Positions 46,890 to 59,039 of a DNA stretch of 64,000 nucleotides are shown piece by piece. Source of the DNA: Aedes albopictus (Eukaryota; Arthropoda; Insecta; Diptera; Culicidae); contig NC_085138.1 of NCBI RefSeq assembly GCF_035046485.1, positions 45,853,464 to 45,917,463 on the forward strand. Direction: 5' to 3'. The notes under the pieces were generated by a model that saw nothing but the letters and a program-made list of their open reading frames with translations, searched no databases and was not told where the DNA came from. Position numbers and translations under genes: made by a program. Numbering within the stretch: the stretch's first letter is position 1; each line of letters starts with the position of its first letter.

Positions 46890-48330
46890 AGGTGTCTAGG
46901 ATGCTGGTCGGATATGTATTTATTGGCGCAGAAAAATTGTCATTATCAAATAGTATTCAACACTTTTGCCAAAGACACGAATATTCTATACATTCAGATT
47001 ATAATTTTTTTTAGCTAAATATAACTTTCAATCCGTATTTTCAATACAAAGTAGTGCCATCTACTGAGCTAATTTTCATTAAATTTATTTATTAGAAGAT
47101 TGTCCTTGGTCTATTGAACAATTTTGCCGAAGACAGCATTATTCTAGGAAGTCACGATCAATAGATACAATGATTCATGCCATGGGGTCCAATGGATCCC
47201 AGGGGTACAAAATAGCCCGGTTCAACTTTGAAATCCAAAAAAAAAAACATAGTACGCCATGAAACTATCGATATTTTTGTACAAATAACTCATCGCGGTG
47301 TAGTTTGAAGGTACTGTAAAAATGGGGCCGATATGTCGATCCAAACTTTTTTACGACCACTTCAAAGTGGCTCTGGGGACCCCAGGTATCCATAAGAGGG
47401 TTAAGTAGTGTTACATATTTCACTGTACTTACCAAAGTAGTTAGAGGAATAAAAAGCGTTTTTATATAGGTATTTTTAGGATATTATGGGCTTCCTTACT
47501 GTTATGAAGCTTAGTTTATAAAAAAAACAACCACTGTAACTTTCAGAAGACTTACTGGGCATGATAGACTACAAATTGTAGCTTTGTATAATGAAAGAAA
47601 TTACCGTTACACCCGTAGACTTTAGGATCTAAGCTCAAGAACAGTTTGGATGACCTAGGATATCTTGACTGATCTGATATTGTCTTTTAACCTTTCAGAA
47701 GACTCGCGGGACATAATAGATTACAAAACAGAAAAGAAGTTACCGTTACACCCGTAGACTTTAAGAGCTAAACTCAAGCATAGTTTGGATGACCTAGGAT
47801 ATCCCGACTGATCTGATATTGTATATTAACCTTTCAGAAGACTTACCCGACATGTTAAATTACAAATCGTAGCTTTGTATAATGAAAGAAGTTACCGTTA
47901 CATCCGCAGACTTTAGGATCTAAACTCAAGAACAGTTTGGATGACCTAGGATATCTCGACTGATCTAATATTGCCTATTATCCTTTCAGAAGACTTACTG
48001 GACATGATAGATTACAAACCGTAACATTGTATAATGAAAGAATTTACCGTTACACCCGTAGACTCAAGAACAGTTTGGATGACCTAGGATATATCGACTG
48101 ATCTGATATTGCCTATTAATCTTTAAAAAGACTTACTGGACATGATAGATTACAAATTATAGCTTTGTATAATGAAAGAAGTTACCGTTACACCCGTAGA
48201 CTTTAAGATCTAAACTCAAGAACAGTTTGAATGATCTAGGATATCCCGACAGATCTGATACTGTCTTTTGAACTTACAGAAGTCTCACTGGACATGATAG
48301 ATTACAAATCGTAGTTTTGTATAATGTACT
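46890..48330 (+). repeat. Composite tandem duplication, copy 2 (uninterrupted)
   Basis: It is collinear with 43299-46889 but lacks its four large or small insertions, and ends in about five satellite units (markers at 47642, 47788, 47935, 48076 and 48226). Confidence 0.82.
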
Positions 48331-49090
48331 CGACTATTATCCTTCACCCATTGTAAGATTTTTCATGTGAGACCCCAAATATTGTTGTAGGTATGACAAA
48401 TGTCTCTCCCATCATGAACGCTTACGTAATTGATTGCGCTTAACCCTAAATGTGCACTACAGCTGCGCATGTTTACTTTTCTGTTGTAGGTACCACTTTG
48501 AAGACGCCACATCGTCGAATCGATTGCAACCAAAGCGTGGAACACAACGCGTACGTTTGCGTTGAACTTAAGACAACCGTATCAAATTTCTCGTGTACAT
48601 TTCACACAAACCGAAGGGAGTAGGTAATCGTCCTACATGTGCAATCATAAGAGGTGCTAAATTATCCATCGCTCTTGCGGTTACGATTGCACCAGATCAA
48701 TTTCTCTCCCTTATGACATTGTATCTATCTTGTTAATAGACTGATTGCCCTTTCGAAACGCTCACCTAATCGAGGCTGTGATACGACACCGCCGGATAGC
48801 AAAAAAAAAAAAACATCGCACTGTTCATTAAGAGGGTCAGTCGACCCAAACCGGACCAGGAATTGTGTGGTTTCCTGTGCTGGAGATGTATATTTTGCAT
48901 ACTTCTTGATTGATCACTGCACACAATTGTTCTTACTGAGACAAGAGGGTTGTATGTAACATTTGATGCCGCTGACATTTACGCCGCGAAATGTTGCCAA
49001 AATGTGGAAATGTAATATGGATTGGATACTTTTGTGATCAAATGCGTCTCATTTACCTTACATACGGTGAGTGGGGTGCCCCTCCCCACT
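48331..49090. other. Downstream flank of Brr2, no further gene seen
   Basis: This should hold the Brr2 3' UTR next to the stop at 49091. No canonical AATAAA on the minus strand stood out. It has no repeat structure like the neighbouring array. Confidence 0.35.
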
Positions 49091-49333
49091 TTAGTCGGAC
49101 TCACTCTCCGACTCGGACTGGAAGTCGCCCACGTTGATGCTAAAGGTGTACTCCTGATCGCAGCCCAGATAGGAATCGCTCATAAAGTACAGCGTGTAGT
49201 CGTGATGGCCCGGACTGGGCGCCACAAAGTCCAGCTTGAACTTGGCCTTCTGCTGCAGGGTGAGCCGCTTGATCGACAGCAGCGAGTTGGTTTTCGGATC
49301 CCCGATGACGATCCACCAGCCTTCTTCACGTTT
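49091..49333 (-). CDS. Brr2: Brr2/SNRNP200 U5 snRNP helicase, last exon
   Basis: This exon encodes the last 80 residues plus stop of the U5 small nuclear ribonucleoprotein 200-kDa helicase. That Ski2-like DExD/H ATPase unwinds U4/U6 during spliceosome activation. The exon begins [12 protein letters not shown], continues [20 protein letters not shown] and [17 protein letters not shown], and ends in the acidic tail SESESESD before TAA (49091-49093). This is the second Sec63/FN3-type region and very close to the animal orthologue as I know it. The acceptor is ctaacag (49340-49334), phase 0. Unlike the surrounding repeats, codon use is G+C-rich at third positions. Confidence 0.93.
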   Translation of the reverse strand, partial: KREEGWWIVIGDPKTNSLLSIKRLTLQQKAKFKLDFVAPSPGHHDYTLYFMSDSYLGCDQEYTFSINVGDFQSESESESD

Positions 49334-49499
49334 CTGTTAGAAATGAAGCAAAAAAAAAGATATAGCAATGTTAGTTTCATAATAAGATTAGGCACGGTAG
49401 CGTATAACGAGGGAGGGATTGTGAAACGTTTCTATCAGTAAGGTTTCTCAAATCAAATCAATCTCAATTCAATAGAAACTTTCCCATATGGAATATTCC

Positions 49500-51420
49500 C
49501 AGATATAATCCGTAATTTCCAGAATCAATCCATCAGGATTCCTAAACAGAATTCTTCCAGTTCTCAGATGACGCCTATCAGGATTTTAAGGATGAATCCT
49601 TCATGACTCTCAGGTGGAATACGCCATGATTCCCAAAAAGATTTCCTCAAGATTCCCAGACGAAATCTTTCAAGAATGATCTGACGGAATCTATCAGGAC
49701 TCTCAGACAAAATTCTTAATGATTTCCATCAGACTCAATCCTTCAGAACTCTAAGACGGAATTCCTGATGAATTTCTGCCGAATTTCAGAATTAAAATAT
49801 ACAGAATTCCTTTCGATACAGAATTCTGCAGGATTTCCAGACGCAGTGCCTCCGCCTCCGGACTCCATTTGGGACTGCTGAATTTCACAAGAAGTTCTTC
49901 ATGATATCCAGTCAATATTTCTAAGGATTCCTAGACGAAATCACTCCGGATTCTTTTACGCAATCCCTTCGGGACCTCAGGCAGAATCCTTAAGAATTAC
50001 CAGAACTACCAGAATTACAAGACTGACTAGGTTTACTCAACTGAATCCCTCAGAATTCTCAGACGAAATCCCTGAGGATAATCATATGAATCCTTCAGGG
50101 CCCTAAAAATAATACCCATACAGAACCCTTCAGGATTCCCAGACACAGTCGCTCCGGGCTGTCTGACGAAATTCCTCAGGACTGCGATACTGAATCCATT
50201 GAGATTCAAAGACGGTATCCCTCAGGATTTCTAGACTGAATCCATCAGAATCCTCCGGCGATATCCTTCATGATTTCCTGTCGGAATCCCTTAGGATTCG
50301 CAGCCGATATCAATACCATAGGGCCCATATAGCCGAGGCGGTAAACGCACGGGTATTCAGCATGACCATGCTGAGGGTGACGGGTTCGATTCCCGATCGG
50401 TCCAGGATCTTTTCGTAAAGGAAGTTTCCTTGACTTCCTTGGGCATAAAGTATCTTCGTGCCTGCCACACGATATACGCATGCAAAATGGTCATTGGCAG
50501 AGGAAGTTCTCAGTTAATAACTGTGGAAGTGCTCATAGAACACTAAGCTGAGAAGCAGGCTTTGTCCCATTGAGGACGTTACGCCAAGAAGAGAGAGATC
50601 AATACCGTTTCTTTCATTACTTTCGTTACTCCCTCCTTCTTTGAGTAGTATTAAGTTTACCGAGAAAAGCCAATAAAAGGGTTTCCCATGGGTTTTCCGA
50701 TAGAATCTCTCAGGATTCTAAGACGGAATCACTATATATTTTTAGACGAAATTTCTCAGAATCCCTTAACGACATTCATCAGGACTTGCGAAAAAAAAAC
50801 CAAGGATTTAAGACTAAGATGACCAGACGAAGAAAAAAAAAACGGAACCCTTCAAAGTCCTCAAATCCGTATGTGTTTCCAGCTGGAATCCTTCGGAATA
50901 CCCAGACGTAATCCTTGAGAATTTTCAGACGGTTTCCCTCCAATGCGGAACTCATTAGGATTCTCACACGGAACCCCTCAGAACTCTCACACGATATTCC
51001 ACCTGATTTCTCGTTGGAATTTCTCCGTATTCGCAGACGTAATCTGTCAGGATTTCCAGACGGAAACCCCCCGGACTCTCAGTTGAGATCTCTTATGATT
51101 TCCTGTCAAAATACCGCACGGTTTCAAAAGAAAATCATTCAGGATTACCTGAGAACTCCTAGGCTAAATCACTCAGGAATCCCAGACCAAATCTCTCAAG
51201 ATTCTCAAACAGAGTCCCTGGAGGATTTCCAGACGTAAAACGCCTGAATTCCCAAACTTGAGCCATCTAGATTCACAGACAGAATCCCTCATTATCTCTC
51301 TCTGAAAAAAATCCTTAGGTTTCCCAGACGGAATTCCTCAGGATTCGGCGGAATCCTTTAGGATCCCTAAATAACATTCTACATGATTCCCAGACTCGAT
51401 CACTTAGGGTTTCTCATACG
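49500..51420. repeat. Long degenerate minisatellite (tcaggattcccagacggaatcc units)
   Basis: A ~45-bp motif alternating 'cagacggaatcc' and 'tcaggattc' is repeated dozens of times with strong drift. The SINE at 50320-50597 lies inside it. Reading frames here are by-products of the repeat. Confidence 0.8.
50320..50597 (+). mobile_element. Feilai-like tRNA-related SINE, complete
   Basis: It has an A box TAGCCGAGGCGG and B box GGGTTCGATTCC in a tRNA-like head. A tRNA-unrelated body follows ('ggcagaggaagttctcagttaataactg...ctgagaagcaggctttgtccc'), ending 'acgccaagaagagaga'. TSD ATCAATACC plus two more bases lies at 50309-50319 and 50598-50608. This body is what I recognise as Feilai of Aedes; the mosquito assignment rests partly on it. 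Confidence 0.85.
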
Positions 51421-51426
51421 GAATAG

Positions 51427-51535
51427 GGCTTCCAATCCCGGGATGGATTTCCCGGGAAATTGAATTTCCCGGGATTCCCGAATCCCGGGAACCAAATTTC
51501 TGTATCCCGGGTTTCCTGAATTTCCCGGGATTGTT
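51427..51535. repeat. CCCGGGA-rich palindromic repeat
   Basis: 'Cccggga' or its complement occurs about nine times within 110 bases, in both orientations, with 'gggcttccaatcccggg' at the left. It is probably part of a repeat family; no TSD was found. Confidence 0.6.
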
Positions 51536-51550
51536 TGGGAGTGCATCCTA

Positions 51551-51965
51551 CACTCTTAGAAAAAATCATGTAAATTTAAGTCCACTTGGATGCACATAAA
51601 AGGAGCGGCCCGTTTGACACAAATTTACGTCTTCTATCACAAAAACAAAGTCGAGCTAGCAATCGCTAGAGCCGAAGCGAGAGATAAAACATGTGTAAGT
51701 AAAATAATGAATTGATTTCGAACTCTGGTCCGCTGATTGAGAGGCACATACACTACCTCTCGGCTATATCACCGACTTGTGAGACAAACGAAAAAGGTAA
51801 AACTGTTTCTACCTATCAGGTCGGATAGGTTTGTTGACATCTTGTGCAGCCAACTCGAACTTACATGATGGATGTAAAATTGAGTCGAATTTGCCATTCA
51901 GTCATGAAATGCTTACGTACGTTGATGGTTTACGTCAAGTGTAAATTCCTATTTTTTTAAGAGTG
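51551..51965. mobile_element. TA-flanked MITE carrying a tRNA-like segment (second case)
   Basis: CACTCTTAGAAAAAAT and its inverted copy (atttttttaagagtg) are flanked by TA (51549-51550 and 51966-51967). At about 51725-51790 the minus strand has TATAGCCGAGAGGTAGTG and AGTTCGAAAT, the A- and B-box-like parts of a tRNA. It is similar in size and layout to 30593-31034 although the TIRs differ. Confidence 0.75.
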
Positions 51966-51967
51966 TA

Positions 51968-53150
51968 TAGTGCCAACTGATGTAAGACCACCAACGCTTG
52001 CATGTAAGACGCAATACAGCCAGAGCCGTATGTGGTGATCCATAAACCACGTGGTCATCGGGGAATGTGATGAGGGCCGGGGACTAAGGGCAAAGACCAC
52101 GTTATGGTGCAACAACGTTATACAGGGCTTGCTAATTAGAGGATTAGAAAATAGTACGTATGGAGCTATTATTTAGGTTTCAATGGGGTTTTACCCTTGT
52201 AGCTTTTTACTTTTACTGCGAAAACCATTTTTTTTCGTATTTTCTTTGGCAGTTCTTGTAAGTTATAGTTGTTTTTTTTGTATCGAGTATTACGTACTCT
52301 TTACTTGTGTTATTGTTTAGCAAAACACGTTCATGTATTTCAAATCAAAAATTTCGCTGGTTGAAATCGTACTTAAAATGTATTGACAGTAAAATATGAA
52401 CCTTCTCATCCTGAAGTTTGCTGAATTGTGCGCATTCTGCAATTGGAAATGGAAAGATCTGATACATGGGATTTCCAGATAGGATAACTCAAGGTTCCAA
52501 CTAATTCCATCAATTTTTCTCTCATGTTCTTTCAGGATTTGCGGTCCAGCAGAATTTGCAGGCGCAATCCTTATTGCGGATTCTCCAGGATTTTCTGGTA
52601 AAATCAAATCTGGTAAGTATTGTGAGCGAAATTCTCGGAAATGATCGGTAGATTTATGTTGTTTCTCAGACGTAGGGTAAACATTTACTTCGTCATATGC
52701 GCTAATATCCGTCATATCAGATGGAAGATAGTCAATTATTTCACATATTCCGTCTTTCCTTTGCCAATGGCTCATTATATGGAAAAAGATGTGACTATCG
52801 ATAACCAGCCTTTTCAGCGCTACAAATTAAATAATTATTGCTCGTTTTGTGTTTGCCAAAGGCAGAGGAATTGTTCTTTATCCCCATTGAATTTTCAATT
52901 CGTCAGATTCACTTGTTAAACCAACTTTCAATTCACACTCTACAAAAACTCTGTGGCACTTCAAAGTTGGTTTTCACTGCTGCAGAATGCAGCAAAAGCT
53001 GTTCAACTGATCAAATCAAGCATTTTTTCCTGTAGGTAAAATATTTGTAAAATTCTCCCTTTGCACTGTGATGGCGTATCATGATCTGATCTGTTCTGAT
53101 GGGAAAAGTTGGATTGATTTTTATGGGGGAATATTCTAAAGCTACATACC
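51968..53150. other. Unassigned intron sequence
   Basis: There are only short domain-free reading frames. Near 52440-52620 there are faint traces of the 'caggattt' minisatellite. Confidence 0.35.
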
Positions 53151-53152
53151 TA

Positions 53153-54199
53153 GGGGGGTGGGGGTAAGACGGACCGGGTGGGTAAGACGGACCACCGACT
53201 AGTTCTGGCACTTAAGAGCTGAAATTTGACTTTCTTTTACGATTAACTCTATCTTCTTATCAGTTGATGATTATTGAACCACTCCATGAGAGAATACATA
53301 TGTCAAAAGTGCAAAAAATAATCAATCATTTACCAGGCTACACGCTTTTGTGCTGGGATCTAATTTTGGGGCGGCAGTAAATAAGCTTTTTAACATTAAA
53401 TTGCTAAGTATTTGCATTTTATTTTGAGTTTCCCAGTAGTTTTAAACTGTTCCATCCTATACACAACGACATTCAGGTAAATTTCATGGATTATAAATAA
53501 CGGTGGTGTAATGAATATTTTGCGTTGTGTGGGGGTAAGACGGTCCGCCTTGAGGGTGGGTAAGACGGACAGTGTTGGGGTTACTTTGAAAGTGCCGTAA
53601 GAAATACATTAAGACCCACACATTGTTCACAGATTGAAATCTATGGAGTACAAAAATGATTGTGGAAGCCGTATAAAGCATTTCATATTGATTTTTTATT
53701 CAAAAATTCATTTTATTAGAATTTTTGTTGTTGGAACAGTTTGAACTTTGTAAAATTACCAGAGCATTGCCTACTGTTAGGCGTTTATCAGTCTATGGAG
53801 GTTTCCAATTTACAAAATAGATTTTAATTTGCAGAAACACGTTCCGCTAAGAGATTTAAGGCCAGATTTAGATTCTACTATGATTGATCTACCGAATACA
53901 AACGGCCACAAACATCATTTAACACAATTAGAGGCGTATTAGCTAAATTTCCAAACGTGTCCATCTTACCCACCCTACCGGTCCGTCTTACCCACACTGT
54001 TGAAAAACATACATTTGGAGACCACTTTTTAATTATCTCAAAAGTCATGGTAAATCAAATTTTATTGCAAAATCGGCTTGCAGACTGTAAAGTACCTTAG
54101 TTGAAGTATATAGTATAGAGATAAAATTTTAATTATCGCATTGTTTACACTGTCAAAATAGAGTGTTTACTAAACATGTCCGTCTTACCCCCACCCCCC
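53153..54199. mobile_element. 'GTAAGACGGAC' element, complete copy
   Basis: The ends GGGGGGTGGGGGTAAGACGG are inverted repeats flanked by TA (53151-53152 and 54200-54201). The same GGTAAGACGGAC motif recurs internally at about 53180, 53530-53570 and 53960-53995. It is non-coding, and it supplies the empty site for the foldback at 40739-41662. Confidence 0.85.
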
Positions 54200-54201
54200 T
54201 A

Positions 54202-55070
54202 CATCTCAATTGGGTTTTTAAATTTTGTAAAATGTATCGATTTTTTGATTTTATATGAAAGAGCACCTTTTTCTGAGCCATTATGATTTTTTTCAGATTT
54301 TTAGAGCTTTATTTTGGTGCCTAAAATCAATTTAAAGAGATTTTTTTAAATCACCTTTTGACAGCTGGGCAACTGCTTGACAGCTGCGTAGAAAAAATCA
54401 AAAATTTTGTCGGACACATAACGGTTAAATAGGTTCCCGGGCATCAAAAATCATGAAAATTTGGATTTCGGCTATATTTGGAATGCAGATTAAGAAGCCA
54501 ATTTAAAAGTTTGTGTTCAATCACAGACAAACAGATGTAACTCTTAGTGGAAATTCATCAGAACTTTTGCCCGATGTCTTTTTCATGAACACACTGTCAC
54601 TGACGCGCAAGACACTGTCGGCCATAAATGAGAGTCTAATAAATGTGCCGAAGAAGACACTTCGTGTGCGTGAGATTCATGTTTGGTGCAAAACAATTCA
54701 CTAGTACAAGCAAAGCGAGCTCCCGTAAGAACCTGGGTCTCGCGGACTGACTCAATATGCTCTCTCAGCGGGAGCCTGAATCGGGAGCCAAACATTACAG
54801 ATTAGAAAGTATTGTAATATATTGGACAGTGCTGAAATAGTTATTTATGCAACAAGTTGCAAAATGATGAGTTTTGCAACGAGTTGCATACAAAGTTTTT
54901 TGTAATAACGAAAAACACCCATCTAGCTACACAAACATGTATCAGTAGGAACCACGTGCGCGCGCTCATGCGTGTCGGCGTAGTTTTTCGTGTGATCAGG
55001 TAGGCTCTGGTGTAGTAGGCGTCACCAACGATCGAGCTCCCGTTGTCAAACAGTTGTGCGCGGGCAAAAG
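54202..55070. other. Unassigned intron sequence
   Basis: No supported gene or element was found. Confidence 0.35.
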
Positions 55071-55076
55071 CAAAAG

Positions 55077-55192
55077 CAGATTCAGCAGCTGCCTCTACCT
55101 ACACTTGATTTGTAGTTCGAATCCGAATTGAAATCGTCCTGATTCGGATTCAAGCTGCTCAGTAGATGTAGAAGCAGAGGCTGAATCTACGG
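55077..55192. repeat. Imperfect inverted repeat (agattcagc...gctgaatct)
   Basis: 'Agattcagcagctgcctctac' is inverted at about 55172-55192 with a mismatch-rich middle. It is a possible small foldback. Confidence 0.5.
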
Positions 55193-55228
55193 AGGCATGG
55201 TGGTAAGTAAAAAGTGCGTTCGAGCAAA

Positions 55229-55300
55229 AGTGCCGAAAAGTGCTACTTTTCAGCACTCTTAAGAGTGCCGAAAAGTAGTATTTTTCGGCACACTTGCATT
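55229..55300. repeat. Palindromic hairpin of 'gtgccgaaaagt' units
   Basis: The centre cactcttaagagtg is a perfect palindrome flanked by inverted 'gtgccgaaaagtg.tacttttc' units. Confidence 0.6.
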
Positions 55301-55369
55301 AGGGGTGAAAAGTAGGCCATTTCAGCATACTTCAGCCAACTGAAATGTTCAACTTTTCACAACGTAATT

Positions 55370-55765
55370 ACAAAAAATTCATTTCGTCATATCCAAATTC
55401 AACAACCTACAGCTAATTTTAGAAGTTGAACCTGAGAATATGGTATATGGAAAACTTGTGCGGCTAGACCAGTTCTGCAAGAAAGTCACGGAAAAAACAC
55501 TATTTTTCGAATATTTAAGGTAAATGTCACGGATTACCCTCGAAAAATGCCAATGATATTCACGGTGAATATCATTTGGCCTTTTTCAAAGGTAGTCCGT
55601 GACATTTACATTAAATATTCAAAAAAATAGCGGTTTTTCCGTGACTTTCTTGTAGAACTGGTCTAGCCGCACAAGTTTTTCATATACTATATTTTCAGGT
55701 TCAACTTCTTAAATGAGCTGTAGGTGGTTGAATTTTGATATGGTGAAATGAAATTTTCAGCACTG
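55370..55765. mobile_element. Second copy of the 401-bp foldback MITE, left end eroded
   Basis: It is collinear with 43777-44177. The right end keeps GAAATTTTCAGCACTG, but the left terminal ~18 bases are replaced. Confidence 0.78.
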
Positions 55766-55999
55766 ATTGGAATTAAACAATATTTTCAACTTTGATTTAA
55801 TTTTTTCAACCAACTGTATCACGTATATGATCAAAACATTTTCCATATCTCATTGTGTTCAGAGAAACATCCGTCGAAAAAAAAACACCAACGTGACCTT
55901 TCTGACGGCAACCTTTCACGGAGCACCGCATTGCAATCTACATCCACAGGTTCTAAAAAAAATTAGTACAGAACTGTCTTCCATGGACCTGTAGAATGT

Positions 56000-57085
56000 T
56001 GCACCGCATCAGTAATACAATAAAAGTACATTGATTATGCTTATTGATCTTAAGGCATTTACTCGCGAAAGATCTTGGATTACCTAGAAAATCTTTGAAA
56101 ATAACTTCTCTATAGAACCGTGCTCCATAAAACTGTATGATATTACACCGTATAAGTAATGTAAAAGCAATTGATTAATTACGCTAGGAGATTCAGGCCT
56201 TTACTTGCGGAAGTTCTGGATGACCTAGAACACGTTAACGGAATTATGCGCTAAGGACCTGTAGGATGTTTCACCGCATCAGTTATGTAACAACGTTTCA
56301 CTTTAATATTTGTAGATCTTAAGGCTTTTACTTGCAGAAGCTCTTGGATGAACTAGATTTTTTTTTGGATAGTAGTTCTCTACAGAACCATGCTTCATGG
56401 ACCTATAGAATGTTACACGGCATCAGTAATGCAACAATTACCCATTGATTTTGCTATAGATCTTGAGGCCTGTACTGGCGGAAGTTCTTGGATGCCCTAA
56501 AACATCTTAGAAAATAACTTCTCTTCAGAGCTTTGCTCCATGGACCTGCAGGATGTTTCACCGCATCAGTAATATAGCAACAATTAATTGATTACGCTCG
56601 TAGATTTTTGGGCCTGTACTCGCGGAAGTTTTTGGAGGTCCTAGAATATCTTGGAAAAGTACGCCTCTACAGAACTACGCTCTAAGGACCTGTAGGATTT
56701 TGTACCGTATCAGTATTGTAACGACAATCAATCGATTACGCTTGTAGATCTTAAGGCCTTTACTCGCGGAAGTTCTTCGATGCCCTAGAATATCCTTGAA
56801 AACAACATCACAATGTAACAAACATCCACGTATTACGCGTGTAGATCTTAAATACTTTATTCGCGAAAATTCTTGGATGACCTAGGGCATATTTGGGAAG
56901 AAGTTTTCTACAGAACTATGCTCCACGCATCTGTAGGAAGTTACACCACATCAATAATATAGCAACAATTAATTGATTACGCTCGTAGAATTTCAGGCCT
57001 GTACTCGCGGAAGTTCTTGGAGGTCCTAGAATATGTTTGAAAACTACGTCTCTACAGAACTATGCTCTAAGGACAACATCAACAA
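56000..57085 (+). repeat. 150-165-bp satellite, intronic array
   Basis: 'Gcggaagttcttgga' or a variant marks about eight units near 56051, 56208, 56326, 56476, 56622, 56766, 56866 and 57006. 'Ggatgacctag' is shared with the 45.7-48.3 kb satellite, so they may be distantly related. Confidence 0.8.
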
Positions 57086-57359
57086 TGGTTTTGATCACTT
57101 CAGGATACGCTGGAATCGGATCCGATTTGTACCTCTAGGAAACAATATTACAACTTCTTGTAACTTCACCGTTTGACAAACGATTCCGGAGTATCCAGAA
57201 TTGGCTAGATTTATAGTTGATCAATGGCACAGTGCCTGTTTACATCTGGACGAAAAACAATTAATTTTGAGCCATCGAACGTTAAAGTTGCAGGATATTC
57301 TGAAAGTGTCCTCTGGTTCCTATCAAAACTGGTTCTAGAGTTCCCGGAAGTGTCTAGAG

Positions 57360-58112
57360 TAGGGTGGCCCACACTTATATGAAAAACAAAAATTTCGAAA
57401 AATACCAAGTCTTACCTCCTAAATCAGTTGTTTTGGACTCCCAGAAGCTACGTTCAAAATTTGAAAAAAATCGGTTGAGCCTAAGGGGGCGCTCAAAACG
57501 CTTGAAGTTTATATGGGAAAACTTGGCCAAATGTATGCAGAAATTTTAAGTTTTCGAATTTTGCCGCTAGGTGGCGCTGTAAGCGTTCAATAATCAAACC
57601 CTTTGGTATTATCGTAGGTGACTATATGCCAGAGAACTTTGTCGAAGACCGCGAAGTGATCCGACGGCTGTGAAAAAAGTTATAACCTAGGCAAAGTGAG
57701 GCAAAGTATAGAGATTTCATTATTGATATTATTCCTTTACATGTATTGGGAAAATAACAATAAAGTTTATCCTCACTTTTCCTAGGGTATAACTTTTTTC
57801 ACAGACGTTGGATCACTTTGCGGTCTTCGACAAAGTTGTTTGGCATATAGTCACCTACAATAATACCACTGGGTTTGATTATTGAACGCACACAGCGCCA
57901 CCTAGCGGCAAAATTCGAAAACTTAAAATTTCTGCATACATTTGGCCAAGTTTTCCCATGCAAACTTCAAGCGTTTTGAGCGCCCCCTTAGGCTCAACCG
58001 ATTTTGCTCAAATTTTGAACGTAGCTTCTGGGAGTTCAAAACAACTGATTAAGGAGGTAAGACTTGGCATTTTTCGAAATTTTTGTTTTCCATATAAGTG
58101 TGGGCCACCTTA
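57360..58112. mobile_element. 753-bp foldback, hAT-like, TSD GTCTAGAG
   Basis: The arms start TAGGGTGGCCCACACTTATA and inverted TAAGGTGGCCCACACTTATA, and remain near-perfect inverted copies for over 300 bp. GTCTAGAG lies at 57352-57359 and 58113-58120. It shares its internal 'gaagaccgcgaagtgatcc' with the 7228-7924 foldback. No ORF. Confidence 0.88.
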
Positions 58113-58649
58113 GTCTAGAGCCATTGTTGGTTTTTAGCACAGTGCCTCTCGACATCTGGTCGATCGTGAAGTTTAAGAACAGACTTGTTAGCATCCCAAA
58201 ATGGCCGCCACAATGGCCGACTTTGGCACCTACTCACGATTTCGGGCGCACAAATATCTTCGTAAACAAAACCAGCGCACAAGCTTTTCACAAGTGAGCA
58301 AGAACAGAATAATAAAATGCACTAAGCTTATTTCTTGAGATTTGTGCGTCTGAAGTTCTGATGCACTGTTGAAGCGGGATTTCAAGACGTTTGTCTTTAC
58401 GCCGTTAAACAGTGAAATTGCAAAAAATATGAAATTCCGGAGTATCCGGAAGTGGACAGAACCATCGTTGTTCATCGGCACAGTGCCTATTGACACCTAG
58501 AGCAAAAATCACTATCACAATCAATATCTAGTTCATTAGTAATTTAAAACTCCTCCAGAATTTCTCTAAGTGGAATCCAAAATGTCCATCCAAAGTTCTT
58601 CAAGAATTTCGGGTAACATCATCCATGATTTCAGACAAAATTCTCTATG

Positions 58650-59020
58650 ATTTGAGCATGAGCATGAGCATGAGATGACCGTACAATTCGTAGTTGCTAC
58701 TCTGTTACTGGCCAGAACAGTCAACATTGCACAGGGAACCAAATAGATGGGGCCTGGGTGTAGCTTTCCATCCTCAATGTGCAATTATGAAGGTTCAAAA
58801 CTTTAAATTGTCAGTACCGGCGCCGGCCACGTCCTTACGGTCATCGGGGAAGGGAAGGAATGTTGGTGTGACATCCGTTGCTACTAGAGACCGTGTGTAC
58901 CTCCGCATCCCCACGGTTGTCACAGGAAGGAAGTTTGTTAGTGGGAAGGGAAGGGATAGAAAGTTACATAGATCTGGATTCACATTGGTAAGTGATGTGA
59001 GCTATGCAACCCTTGATATG
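58650..59020 (-). mobile_element. Retroposon fragment with (TGCTCA)n tail
   Basis: On the minus strand it aligns with the 3' half of 25130-26105 ('actaacaaac', 'cattccttccct', 'aaggacgtggccggcgcc') and ends in 'catgct' repeats at about 58656-58671. It is the same family with a different microsatellite tail. Confidence 0.6.
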
Positions 59021-59039
59021 ATTTAGTCTTCCGCCAGCC

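Noticed and set aside
49022..49441. 139-codon plus-strand frame over the Brr2 last exon
   Set aside because: It is the antisense shadow of a conserved exon.
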